In this document: positions 27,922-36,301 of the stretch, piece by piece
Position numbering within the stretch: the first letter of the stretch is position 1
Layout: each line of letters starts with the position of its first letter
DNA from: Saprospiraceae bacterium
GTDB taxonomy: Bacteria; Bacteroidota; Bacteroidia; Chitinophagales; Saprospiraceae
Assembly (NCBI GenBank): GCA_016711125.1
Contig: JADJTQ010000002.1
Coordinates: forward strand, 1,116,001 to 1,180,000
Length of the DNA stretch: 64,000 bases
Direction: 5' to 3'
The notes under the pieces: generated by a model
What the model was told of the DNA's origin: nothing
Database searches by the model: none
Seen by the model: the letters and a program-made list of their open reading frames with translations, nothing else
Made by a program: the position numbers and the translations under genes

Positions 27922-28974
27922 ATGAGGAGGTCCATTGTCATTTTGTTGCATGTAGGTTTCTGGTCCTGTTATTTCTTATTGGTTTTCATAGCATTATGGC
28001 TATACTATCGAAGTAATCATAGCTTTCCTCTTGTCATCAATGCCTTGAAAAATATCTTATTGTTTGCGTTTGTACCTTCTCTTTTTTCGTTTTATCTCTA
28101 TTATTTTCTACTCTTCCCTAGGTATCTTCAACAGAGAAAGATAATCTCTGCAATCATTTTTGGACTGCTCATTTCAGTGGGGGTGGCCACATTGGGATAT
28201 GTTTTGCACCGTTACTTTATAGAATCAGGCCAAGTGATCGATATGGATGAGGGCGGTAAGCATGGAAGGTCTACGGCTCCCCGTACAATTCTTGTGATGA
28301 CTACTATTGGAGTGCTGTCAGGCGGTGTTGCTCTTGTATTAGAGGGCTTTATTACCTGGTTTAATGAGATTAAGTTAAAGGAGATGTTGAGAGAGAAGAA
28401 TCATGAAATGGAAATGGCGCTTTTAAAATCGCAATTTGATCCGCATCTTTTATTTAATACCATCAACAACATTGATGCGCTTATCTTGAAAGATGCCGTC
28501 AGAGCTTCTGAATATTTAAATAAGCTGTCAGATATTATACGATTTGTTCTCTATGAGACAAAGAGTAATAAAATTCTTCTTTCCAGGGAAATCGAATATA
28601 TTACCAAATACATTGCCTTGCAAAAAATTAGAACAGCGAATGAAGAGTATGTAGACTTTACCGTAACCGGCACTATTGGAGATGAGCTCGTTGCTCCCAT
28701 GACCTTTATTCCCTTCATTGAAAATGCCTTCAAACATACTACGAATAAAAAGCTGGAAAATGCTATTTCAATCACGATTCGAATTACAGCCAACACTATT
28801 CAATTGCTTTGTAAAAATAAGTATGATTCGATGGCTGTCCAGCAAGCCAGCGGCGGCCTGGGCAACCAACTTATTCAAAAAAGACTGGATCTAATTTATT
28901 CTGGAAGGCATACCTTAGAGGTAAATCAAAATGACGATATGTATCTTGTTAACCTGACCATTCCCAATGACTAA
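27922..28974 (+). CDS. LytS-type sensor histidine kinase
   Basis: About 350 residues from the ATG at 27922 (MRRSIVILLHVGFW); an earlier ATG at 27892 adds ten residues. Four hydrophobic N-terminal helices are followed by the His_kinase (PF06580) core LLKSQFDPHLLFNTINNI, with the phospho-acceptor His in DPHLLFN. The ATPase N box is PFIENAFKHT and a glycine-rich box is GGLGNQLIQKRLDLIY. The stop overlaps the start of the LytTR regulator by 8 bases, so they form a two-component operon. Confidence 0.9.
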   Translation: MRRSIVILLHVGFWSCYFLLVFIALWLYYRSNHSFPLVINALKNILLFAFVPSLFSFYLYYFLLFPRYLQQRKIISAIIFGLLISVGVATLGYVLHRYFIESGQVIDMDEGGKHGRSTAPRTILVMTTIGVLSGGVALVLEGFITWFNEIKLKEMLREKNHEMEMALLKSQFDPHLLFNTINNIDALILKDAVRASEYLNKLSDIIRFVLYETKSNKILLSREIEYITKYIALQKIRTANEEYVDFTVTGTIGDELVAPMTFIPFIENAFKHTTNKKLENAISITIRITANTIQLLCKNKYDSMAVQQASGGLGNQLIQKRLDLIYSGRHTLEVNQNDDMYLVNLTIPND

Positions 28975-29661
28975 GTATACGTGCATTATTATTGAGGATG
29001 AACCCCTGGCGCTTGAGAAGACCAGGGACTTTGTTTACAAAGTCCCCTTTTTGCAACTAAGCGCTACTTCGATAACTCGCTCACCGGACTTGCCTACTTA
29101 ACTAACAATAAAGTAGATGTACTGTTCCTGGATATTAACATGGACGAATTATCAGGGATAGAGCTGCTTGAAAGCACGAAAATCACCAGCCAGGTGATCA
29201 TTACTACGGCTTATCAGGAGTATGCATTGAAAGGTTACGAATTGCGAATTGCGGATTATCTATTAAAGCCATTTACCTTTAATCGTTTTTTACAAGCTGT
29301 CAATAGAATCCAGGAGAACATCATCTATCGTAGTGCAGAGTCACATCCGGATTTTCTTTTTGTGAAGACGGGAAATAGGTTAGAAAAAGTCATGCTGAAT
29401 GAGATCATATACATTGAGGGAATGAGGGATTACCGCAGGATTCACACCCTGAGTAAAAAGATAATGACATTACAGAACTTCAGTGAGTTTGAAAAATTAA
29501 TCCCATCGAATTTGATATGTAGAGTGCACAAATCGTTTATGGTAGCACTCAATAAAATCGAATCTATCGAGCGAAACAGAATAATCATTGCGGGACAATT
29601 GATCCCTGTTTCCGAAACCTACAAAGAGTCTTTTTTCCAGCTTATCAACAATAAGGCCTAA
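28967..29661 (+). CDS. LytTR-family response regulator (frameshifted near 29,060)
   Basis: ATG 28967 overlaps the kinase stop. The first frame gives MTKYTCIIIEDEPLALEK (acidic pocket Glu-Asp-Glu) and runs to FLQL; after one missing base near 29055-29066 the second frame continues YFDNSLTGLAYLTNNKVDVL and FLDINMDELSG, where the phospho-acceptor Asp is in FLDINM. The receiver ends TTAYQEYALKGYELRI and YLLKPF. The LytTR DNA-binding domain begins LFVKTGNRLEKVMLNEI and contains CRVHKSFMV. Reconstructed length about 231 residues, normal for the family. Confidence 0.88.
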
Positions 29662-29789
29662 TCTTCTGGAATTTCGCAGAACGAAAGTGGCAAGATGCAG
29701 ACATCTTGCCGTGCCTTGCATAATGGAATTGTCAGGCCCTGTCCATTAGTTCACCTTTGTTCTAGTTAAAACAAATAAAACTAGAAATT

Positions 29790-30470
29790 ATGAAAAAGAA
29801 CGTAAATGCAGGGCTCGTATTGGGCCTGATCTTGATTGCTGCCAATGCTTTTGGCCAATCGAAAGGGAATGTTAGACCGGTAGAGAGCCACTTGGATCTG
29901 GCGATTAATTTAGTGAGAACCAACTTCAATTACGGTAAATCAAATAGTGTGTTGGCAGATTATAAAAGATCGGTGCTAAGCCCGCAAGTAGGGGTGTCTA
30001 TGCAAGCTGGAGTGACCTCATATTTTTCTCTTATTCCTGAATTTTATTTTATGATGAAGGGCGGCATCTTGGAGGCAAACAATTCACTAACTGAGGGTAA
30101 GACAACACTGCGCTTGTATACGCTTGAATTGCCCGTATTAGCTCGGTTCCATTATAACAAATTTTATATCAATGCAGGCCCGTCCATGGCATATAATCTT
30201 CATGGCACTAACAAGATTGATGACACGACTTCGGATCTCGAATTCAATAATTCAAGTGAGGGTTTTAAACGTTGGGAGGCGGGTGTACAATTCGGCGGAG
30301 GTTGCCACTTTCGGATAAAGCAAAGACAGGTTGCCTTAGACTTACGATATAACTATGGCTTAACCAATATCTCCAACACCAATGAAAGGTATAACCGAAG
30401 TTTTATCCTTAGCCTGCATTTCTATAAGCCCTGGAAAACCAATCCGCTCCAAAGAAATAAGAATTCATAA
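29790..30470 (+). CDS. Outer-membrane beta-barrel protein (PorT/OMP_b-brl type)
   Basis: 226 residues with signal peptide MKKNVNAGLVLGLILIAANAFGQ. The alternating pattern (YFSLIPEFYFMMKGG, LRLYTLELPVLARFHYNKF, INAGPSMAYNLHG, DLRYNYGLTNI, RSFILSLHFYKPW) is that of an eight-stranded outer-membrane barrel as in PorT-like proteins. It follows the LytS/LytTR pair by 128 bases and may be under its control. No specific role is assigned. Confidence 0.78.
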   Translation: MKKNVNAGLVLGLILIAANAFGQSKGNVRPVESHLDLAINLVRTNFNYGKSNSVLADYKRSVLSPQVGVSMQAGVTSYFSLIPEFYFMMKGGILEANNSLTEGKTTLRLYTLELPVLARFHYNKFYINAGPSMAYNLHGTNKIDDTTSDLEFNNSSEGFKRWEAGVQFGGGCHFRIKQRQVALDLRYNYGLTNISNTNERYNRSFILSLHFYKPWKTNPLQRNKNS

Positions 30471-30507
30471 TAAAACACATGTTCAAGTACATTATAAATT
30501 TTAACAA

Positions 30508-31182
30508 ATGAAAACAATAGATTTAAATAGAAAAACCGCGCTGGTTGCCGGTGTACTATACATCCTCACATTTGTCTCCATCCCGATCCTGGTGATATAC
30601 GGTCCATTGCGCCACTCGGACTACATCCTTGGTTCCGGTCCGGATAGTCCGGTGATCATCGGTGGAATCCTCGAAATCATTGTGGCCCTAACAGGTATTG
30701 GCTCTGCCGTTGCCTTGTACACAGTGCTGAAAAGACAGAACGAAGGAGTTGCCCTGGCATTGGTTGCCTCCCGTGTACTGGAAGCAAGCACGATCTTTGT
30801 GGGTGTGATGCTCATCCTCTCCGTGGTAATCTTAAGGCAACAATCAGCTGGTGCCGAGGCATTGGTTACCAGTCACATCCTGGTTACCATGTATGATCGA
30901 ATGTTCTTGCTCGGCCAGGGCATAATGCCGGCCGTGAACGATTTGCTACTTGGCTTTCTTCTGTACCACTCCGGGTTGGTTCCCCGTGGACTTTCGCTGA
31001 TTGGGATTATTGGAGGGCCTCTTCTCCTCGCTGGTGACTTCTGTATTTTGTTCAATATAGTTGGTCAGCATGACCCTACGACAGGTTTGTTTGCCGTTCC
31101 GGTTGCACTATTTGAATTTTCTCTGGGTATTTACCTCATCGTGAAAGGCTTCAGACCTTCATCGATCACTGGTGACAAATGA
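30508..31182 (+). CDS. DUF4386 membrane protein
   Basis: 224 residues, about six hydrophobic helices. Begins RKTALVAGVLYILTFVSIP and has the conserved GSGPDSPVIIGGILEIIVAL and ASRVLEASTIFVGV and SGLVPRGLSLIGIIGGPLL segments of DUF4386. GC content of its codons appears higher than in the neighbours (for example CTGGTTGCCGGTGTACTA), which hints at a separate origin. Function unknown. Confidence 0.85.
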   Translation: MKTIDLNRKTALVAGVLYILTFVSIPILVIYGPLRHSDYILGSGPDSPVIIGGILEIIVALTGIGSAVALYTVLKRQNEGVALALVASRVLEASTIFVGVMLILSVVILRQQSAGAEALVTSHILVTMYDRMFLLGQGIMPAVNDLLLGFLLYHSGLVPRGLSLIGIIGGPLLLAGDFCILFNIVGQHDPTTGLFAVPVALFEFSLGIYLIVKGFRPSSITGDK

Positions 31183-31242
31183 GTCAAGCGGGGCTTGTAC
31201 CCATCTAATTAGTAAACAAGGCAAATTATTAAAACGTACATA

Positions 31243-32163
31243 ATGAGAGCAGTCATTTACGAAAGATATGGATCCCCTGAGGTGCTGGAGCTGAAAGACA
31301 TTAGTAAACCGCTACCTAAAGAGAATGAAGTATTGATAAAAATTCATTCGACCACTGTGTCTGCTGGTGATTGGCGCATGCGAAAAGCTGACCCATTTCT
31401 GGCAAGACTTTTTAATGGATTAGTCAAACCTAAAAGAGTAAAAATCCTGGGGTTTGAATTATCCGGAGTAATCGAGGAAGTAGGTGGAAAAGTTATTACG
31501 TTTAGTCCGGGCGACCATGTATTTGCATCTTGTGGGTTGAGATTCGGAGGCTACGCAGAATATACCGTTCTTCCGGTGAATGATTTGATCGCCATAAAAC
31601 CTTCGAATATGACTTTCGAGGAGGCAGCTACTGTTCCGGTGGGAGGTTTGACGGCTTTGCGATTTTTAAAGCAGGCAGATCTAAAAAAGGGAGACAATGT
31701 TTTGATTTATGGAGCATCTGGAAGTGTCGGCACTTTTGGGGTTCAAATTGCTAAATCATATGGAGCGAACATTACAGCAGTGTGCAGTACCGATAACGTA
31801 AACCTGGTTACGCAGTTAGGGGCTCAGACAATCATTGATTATACAAAAGATGATTATACAAAAGCAGAAACGCGCTACAATATTATTTTTGATGCTGTTG
31901 GAAAAACTACAAAATCTGTGTGTAAGCCGTTATTAAAATCAGGTGGCAAGTATATTTCGGTAACCAGTTCTCCAAAAGCAAGCCCTCAAGATCTACAAGA
32001 GTTGAAAGCACTCATCGAATCAGGAAAAGGCAAATTAATCACTGTGACTGAGCAGAAGGTGGATAGACTTGACCAAATCAGAGAGGCTCATGCATACGTG
32101 GAATCTTTTCGTAAAAAGGGAAACGTGGTAATCAATATATATGGGTTGGATGCCGGCTCATAA
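31243..32163 (+). CDS. Zinc-independent quinone oxidoreductase-like MDR protein
   Basis: 306 residues, medium-chain dehydrogenase/reductase fold. The GroES-like start is MRAVIYERYGSPEVLEL, followed by SAGDWRMRKADP and GFELSGVIEEVG. The Rossmann motif is VLIYGASGSVGTFGVQIAK. The cysteines and histidine of the catalytic-zinc alcohol dehydrogenases are absent, so it belongs to the quinone oxidoreductase-like branch using NADPH. Substrate unknown. Confidence 0.9.
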   Translation: MRAVIYERYGSPEVLELKDISKPLPKENEVLIKIHSTTVSAGDWRMRKADPFLARLFNGLVKPKRVKILGFELSGVIEEVGGKVITFSPGDHVFASCGLRFGGYAEYTVLPVNDLIAIKPSNMTFEEAATVPVGGLTALRFLKQADLKKGDNVLIYGASGSVGTFGVQIAKSYGANITAVCSTDNVNLVTQLGAQTIIDYTKDDYTKAETRYNIIFDAVGKTTKSVCKPLLKSGGKYISVTSSPKASPQDLQELKALIESGKGKLITVTEQKVDRLDQIREAHAYVESFRKKGNVVINIYGLDAGS

Positions 32164-32428
32164 AGATATGACAGAGTGAAATGATTCTGCTGTTTAGGCT
32201 AAAGTAGCGTTATTACGGATCGTAAATGCGTTTCCTTGCGGTTTGTTCATAATTATAATTTCTGTGATTATCACTGTACCTGTCTAAGCTTTTCTTAAGC
32301 AGTATATTATAGGTATATACTAAAAATCACCCATTCAGGTGATGGTTCGGTTTAAATGGTGACATACCTTTGGTTCATTAATAAAAGTCAATGAAATATA
32401 ATTCTTATCAAATTAAAATTTATTAGTC

Positions 32429-32869
32429 ATGTTAATTACTTTGTTTTCTAGCGTTCTAATGCTACTTTTTCCAATAGATGATGCGAAAATCCATTCTTCT
32501 TCATTTAATTACTTTATGGAGACCACTACTACCGGTATCGGCTTTGGTCGACCTACAGCAGCTTGCGACGGCACCGGTGTTTGCTTCGTGTCATCATCAC
32601 TAACAGATCAATTCGAACTGAAGGACAACTTTGGTAAAGCCGAAATTACATTCGACCGAAATGGCTCAGTATCAAGAATCCATGCTGATGCCAAATCGAT
32701 GACTAAAAACACTTTAAGGAAGCATTTTTCGGGGAAGAACTTCATTATGAAGGATCCTTATAGTGGCACACTTACAATGGGAGGTAAAGAACTAAAAATC
32801 AATATCCCAGCAGGTGAACACAGAATCACCAAAACCAAAACTGGATTTCTGCTCGAAGTCACTGGATAA
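32429..32869 (+). CDS. Small secreted protein with C-x5-C core (copy A)
   Basis: 146 residues. N-terminal hydrophobic signal-like stretch MLITLFSSVLMLLFPIDDA. The centre is TTTTGIGFGRPTAACDGTG-VCFVSSS, with two Cys spaced by five residues, then SGKNFIMKDPYSGTLTMGG and INIPAGEHRITKTKTGF. I do not recognise the family. Two damaged relatives follow in tandem (32961-33391 and 33531-33968), and even the upstream 30 bases are duplicated for the last copy. Probably exported; role unknown. Confidence 0.65.
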   Translation: MLITLFSSVLMLLFPIDDAKIHSSSFNYFMETTTTGIGFGRPTAACDGTGVCFVSSSLTDQFELKDNFGKAEITFDRNGSVSRIHADAKSMTKNTLRKHFSGKNFIMKDPYSGTLTMGGKELKINIPAGEHRITKTKTGFLLEVTG

Positions 32870-32960
32870 AAAGGAGGAGTGCGGTGATATATATTGTACA
32901 CTTCATCGTACTGCTATCTATTCTGCTGAGCAATTTATTAATCACTAAATTTGTCTACTT

Positions 32961-33391
32961 ATGTCTTCATTGTATTACTCCTTCTTGCTATGCTTTTTGA
33001 TGATAGTAAGTCCAGACATTTCATCATATTCATCGACCGTTGAAAATGCCGACACCACTGTTTCGGGAGTTAATTAGGACGAAAGAAGAAAAATTGCAGA
33101 GGTAAAGGTATTTGTGTTATTGGAAGTGAATTCACAACCTCAGGTATAGGCGATCGTCAAACAATTGCTAAGTTGAGTTTCTCGGACCAATCACTTAGTA
33201 GTATGTTTATATCTCACTCAGATCTGACTGAAAATGCAAAGAGAGAATACTTTTCAAACGGATACTTTATTATGGAGGAAGCGTATAGTGGAACTTTGGT
33301 GATCAAGGATAATGTCTATAAAATTAATATCTCTATGGGAAAATATCCAATAGACAATCAAAAGAACGGCCTCAAGATTACATTCGACTAG
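32961..33391 (+). pseudogene. Small secreted protein family, diverged copy B (broken)
   Basis: Starts MSSLYYSFLLCFLMIVS (signal-like) and meets a stop at about 33073 after VSGVN. Another frame then gives CRGKGICVIGSEFTTSGIGD, FSDQSLSSMFISHSDL, YFSNGYFIMEEAYSGTLVIK and INISMGKYPIDNQKNG. The order C...G.GIC, F..YFIM.E.YSGTL, IN...G.(H/Y).I matches copy A, so it is a diverged paralogue. At least one frameshift and a stop separate the halves. Confidence 0.65.
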
Positions 33392-33530
33392 ATAGTGATT
33401 CATCCTTCAAAGGGTGCTTTCTATTCCTTTATAAAATCCCTTTTAGGTGACTCCCAAGTCTGTATGGGCCTATACTTTTTCTGCATAAATAAAAATAGAA
33501 TCAATTCTTATAAATTAAAACTTATTAGTC

Positions 33531-33968
33531 ATGTTAATTACTTTATTTACTAGCGTTCTCATGTTATTTTTTCCAGTAGAGGATGTTAAAATCAGTTCTT
33601 CTTCATCTGATTGCTTTATGGAAACTACCACTACAGGTATTGGTTGTGGCAGACCTACAGCGGCATGCGATGGTGCTGGTGTATGCTTCGTGTCATCATC
33701 ATTTACCGATGACTTCAATCTGAAAGACAACTTTGGTAAAGCAGAACTCATTCGACAGGAATGGCACGGTATCAAGAATCCATGCTGATACTAAGTCGAT
33801 GACGAAAACACCTTAAGGAAGCATTTTTTCGGGGAAGAACTTCATTATGAAAGACCCTTATAGTGGTACACTAACAATGGGAGGTAAAGAACTAAAAATC
33901 AATATCCCAGCTGGTGAACACAGGATCACAAAAACTAAAACCGGATTTCTACTGAAGTCACAGGATAA
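33531..33968 (+). pseudogene. Small secreted protein family, copy C (multiple indels)
   Basis: Nucleotide sequence is very close to copy A, from the ATG to the stop, but carries at least four indels: near 33746, 33805, 33827 (six T instead of five) and 33952. Frame fragments read MLITLFTSVLMLFFPVED, GRPTAACDGAGVCFVSSS and later MKDPYSGTLTMGG. Because several lesions accumulate in one gene while copy A is intact, it is more likely a real pseudogene than a pure sequencing artefact. Confidence 0.7.
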
Positions 33969-33977
33969 TCGGGGAGT

Positions 33978-34013
33978 AGTGCGGTGAGACGGATTGAAAC
34001 ATATCACCGCACT
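33978..34013 (+). terminator. Hairpin at end of small secreted gene copy C
   Basis: AGTGCGGTGA (33978-33987) pairs perfectly with TCACCGCACT (34004-34013) around a 16-base loop. A related but imperfect hairpin starting AGTGCGGTGA follows copy A near 32878. No T tract follows, so the terminator role is inferred from the position. Confidence 0.5.
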
Positions 34014-34096
34014 GCACTACCAATTTCTTTCGAAGAAAGTTTGAATTCACCTAAACAGCATCTGGACATTTTTGATAGGTTGAAGAGTTGAATATT

Positions 34097-34289
34097 GCGA
34101 AAGAATTAGAAAGGTCTTTTAACAACCCAAAAGAGATTCAGAAACTTTTTTTGGGTTTGAGCAAGCAAATACGTTAAAAAGTCATTTTGCCATGGTTTGT
34201 TGTAATTAAGCGACGTGAGACGTCAGAAAAATAAATTTTAGAAATTGCAATTTCCTGGAGCCGAGCGACAGAAACTAAAACAGTTTAGA
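34097..34289 (+). pseudogene. Degraded YdeI-family C-terminus
   Basis: Frames read AKELERSFNNPKEIQKLF, LGLSKQIR, stop, KVILPWFVVIKRRETSEK, stop, ILEIAI, then after a shift ERQKLKQFR. This parallels FLSLSKSIRKAILQWVVLAK, RPETREKRILEIANL and DRQKPKQFR of the intact gene at 21801-22382. Two stops plus a frameshift and the missing N-terminal half mark it as a remnant of a second YdeI gene. Confidence 0.75.
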
Positions 34290-34479
34290 TATAGAAAATA
34301 GTGAGCTATGGGGCAATGCTGATAATCTGACTGACTTCTTTCAATATGGAGGTCAACAAGTGCGATAATTAACCGAACAATTTAACTGATTTATTTAATG
34401 ACTCTTCCAGTCGCTCAACATGTTGTGCTTGGTTAAAATGGGAACTATTTCGAGCTTTATGTGACCGGTCAATTACACC

Positions 34480-34740
34480 TTTTCGACATAGTGGTCTTTA
34501 TCAGGCTTTCTTGTTGCTTATCCTTTTCCACGATGCGTTTGACCAAATTTCTTAAGCTTTCACTCTCCTTTTTTACAGCGATTAGTTACTCATATCGTGT
34601 CTGAATGGCCGAAAGCGCTATCCCCTCGGGATCAATAGTGTAGATCTTGCCGGGATCCGACCCTAAATGCCTCATGAAATGATTCTGCTGTCGGGCGAAT
34701 GTGGCGAATATCCGGCTCATCTTTGTAAGACCACAACTCC
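34480..34740 (-). pseudogene. Remnant of tail-fibre-domain protein C-terminus
   Basis: Minus-strand reading gives ELWSYKDEPDIRHIRPTAE, SFHEAFRVGS, then after a one-base shift PGKIYTIDPEGIALSAIQTR, YE, a stop, and LIAVKKESESLRNLVKR with coiled-coil character. The WSYK...RHI.P.A..F...F..G......I...G.AL.AIQ order is the C-terminal end of the Bacteroidota tail-fibre or S74-type surface proteins. It has a stop and a frameshift and no N-terminus. The rest of the 34290-34950 gap shows nothing else. A short related string TGAAATGATTCTGCTGT also occurs at 32175-32191. Confidence 0.65.
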
Positions 34741-34952
34741 GATGATTGTCATTATCGAAACCTGCAGATTAATCAAGTCAATTCAGCTCATACTGTGACT
34801 TTAATTTAACAGGAAGGTCACAAAATCTCAGGCACTTTATGATGGATTTCCGAACTTTGACCAATGGCTAAGCGTGTTAGTGGCTTAGCAAAATACAATG
34901 AGTGACTATCGAAAAGAAAGGATCAAGTTTATCTATATAACTTTATCTGAAA

Positions 34953-35355
34953 ATGAAGCATTCGATGACAAAACTTGACCCGATCATAGCTGTTCAGGAT
35001 GTCGCAGCCAGTTCTAAATGGTATCAATTGGTTTTGGGGGTGCCGTGGCATGCATGGGGGAAATGAGTTTGATATACTGTTAGCTGAAAATGATGAAGTG
35101 TTAATCTGTCTGCATAAATGGGGAGCACATGATCATCCCACTATGACAAATCCAGGTACTACTCCTGGAAATGGACTCATCCTTTACTTCAGAACCCAAA
35201 ATATGAATGTCATTCGGCAAAATATTGCAAAAATTGGTGGCACTATTGAAAAGGACATTCACTTAAATCCGAACTCAGGGCGGATGGAATTTTCAATTAG
35301 GGATCCGGACGGATACTATTTAACAATAACTGAATTTCATAAGTACGAAGGTTGA
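34953..35355 (+). CDS. VOC (glyoxalase/bleomycin resistance) family protein, frameshift in G-run
   Basis: From ATG 34953 (or 34965) the frame reads MTKLDPIIAVQDVAASSKWY and QLVLG, then hits a run of five G at 35036-35040. Removing one G gives QLVLGCRGMHGGNEFDILL and continues cleanly to YYLTITEFHKYEG at 35355. The start I.V.D...S..WY...LG and the end F.IRDPDGYYL.I.E are standard VOC features; the metal ligand Glu is probably in LTITEFH. Reconstructed length about 133 residues. Substrate unknown. Confidence 0.83.
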
Positions 35356-35451
35356 AGGAGACCCAATTTCCGGTATCTTTTGTCAATTTAATGCAATCCA
35401 GATGGGTAATCAGGATAAATGGTTTTAGTATCAGTATAAGAAACATATAAA

Positions 35452-35949
35452 ATGATAGAATTGAGAACGGCAACGATAGAAGACCTTGACCTACTCATCT
35501 ACTGGGATCAAAAGCAACATGTTATCGATTCCGATCCCGATGATGACTGGAATTGGGAAGTCGAATTGAATACTTATCCCGAATGGAGAGAACAATTAGT
35601 TGCTGAATTGGAAGGCGAGCCGATTGGTTTTATCCAAATAATTGACCCCCACAATGAAGAAACTCACTATTGGGGAAATGTGGAGTCCAATAAAAGAGCA
35701 ATTGATATTTGGATTGGGAGAAGAAAAAACCTGAATAGGGGGTATGGTACGAAGATGATGCATTTAGCCATTGAAAGGTGTTTCAAGAATCCTGCTGTAA
35801 AAGGAATTCTCGTTGACCCTTTAAATACCAATATCAAGGCTCATAGATTTTATGAAAGACTGGGATTTGAATTTGTTGAGGAAAAAGAATTCAATGAAAC
35901 TGCTTGCTATGTATTTGAACTGAAAAGAAGAGCATTGTTACCCGGGTGA
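35452..35949 (+). CDS. GNAT-family N-acetyltransferase
   Basis: 165 residues. Starts MIELRTATIEDLDLL and carries the acetyl-CoA loop in GRRKNLNRGYGTKMMHLA, with the closing strand VDPLNTNIKAHRFYERLGFE. The W-D...V-I-D...D-W-N-W pattern resembles the aminoglycoside 6'-acetyltransferase-like branch (AAC(6')-Ib group), but resistance activity cannot be claimed from this. Adjacent genes are a VOC protein and a TonB receptor. Confidence 0.87.
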   Translation: MIELRTATIEDLDLLIYWDQKQHVIDSDPDDDWNWEVELNTYPEWREQLVAELEGEPIGFIQIIDPHNEETHYWGNVESNKRAIDIWIGRRKNLNRGYGTKMMHLAIERCFKNPAVKGILVDPLNTNIKAHRFYERLGFEFVEEKEFNETACYVFELKRRALLPG

Positions 35950-36060
35950 TGAAACATATCTTTCCTTATGGATCGTCCTAATTTGCAGGTATATTTTCAT
36001 GCCTGAAGTTGTCATATTCTACTCGCTCTGGTAAGACAAGACGGGAGAGCGTGTTGTTTC

Positions 36061-36225
36061 ATGATCAATAGATTTTTTGTTGAAAACTTGATAGTGAAGG
36101 GGTATACGGCAGACGCATCATTATTGCGAAATTGGACCTTCACCAAAGAGATCGATCCAACAAAATGCCAGTGGCTCTATGATTTGAAATCCCTTTGCTA
36201 TGATCAATTTTATCTGGATCTTTGA
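36061..36225 (+). CDS. Hypothetical 54-residue protein
   Basis: Open frame MINRFFVENLIVKGYTADAS to YDQFYLDL with a clean ATG and stop. No family recognised. It could be a remnant; I include it because the composition is protein-like and the gap (35950-36301) holds nothing else. Confidence 0.25.
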   Translation: MINRFFVENLIVKGYTADASLLRNWTFTKEIDPTKCQWLYDLKSLCYDQFYLDL

Positions 36226-36301
36226 ATCCAGAAGTATACTTATTATCGTAAGTACTATGGATGACAATCGCTGACCATCAGATACTTAATGATTTGTAGT
36301 T

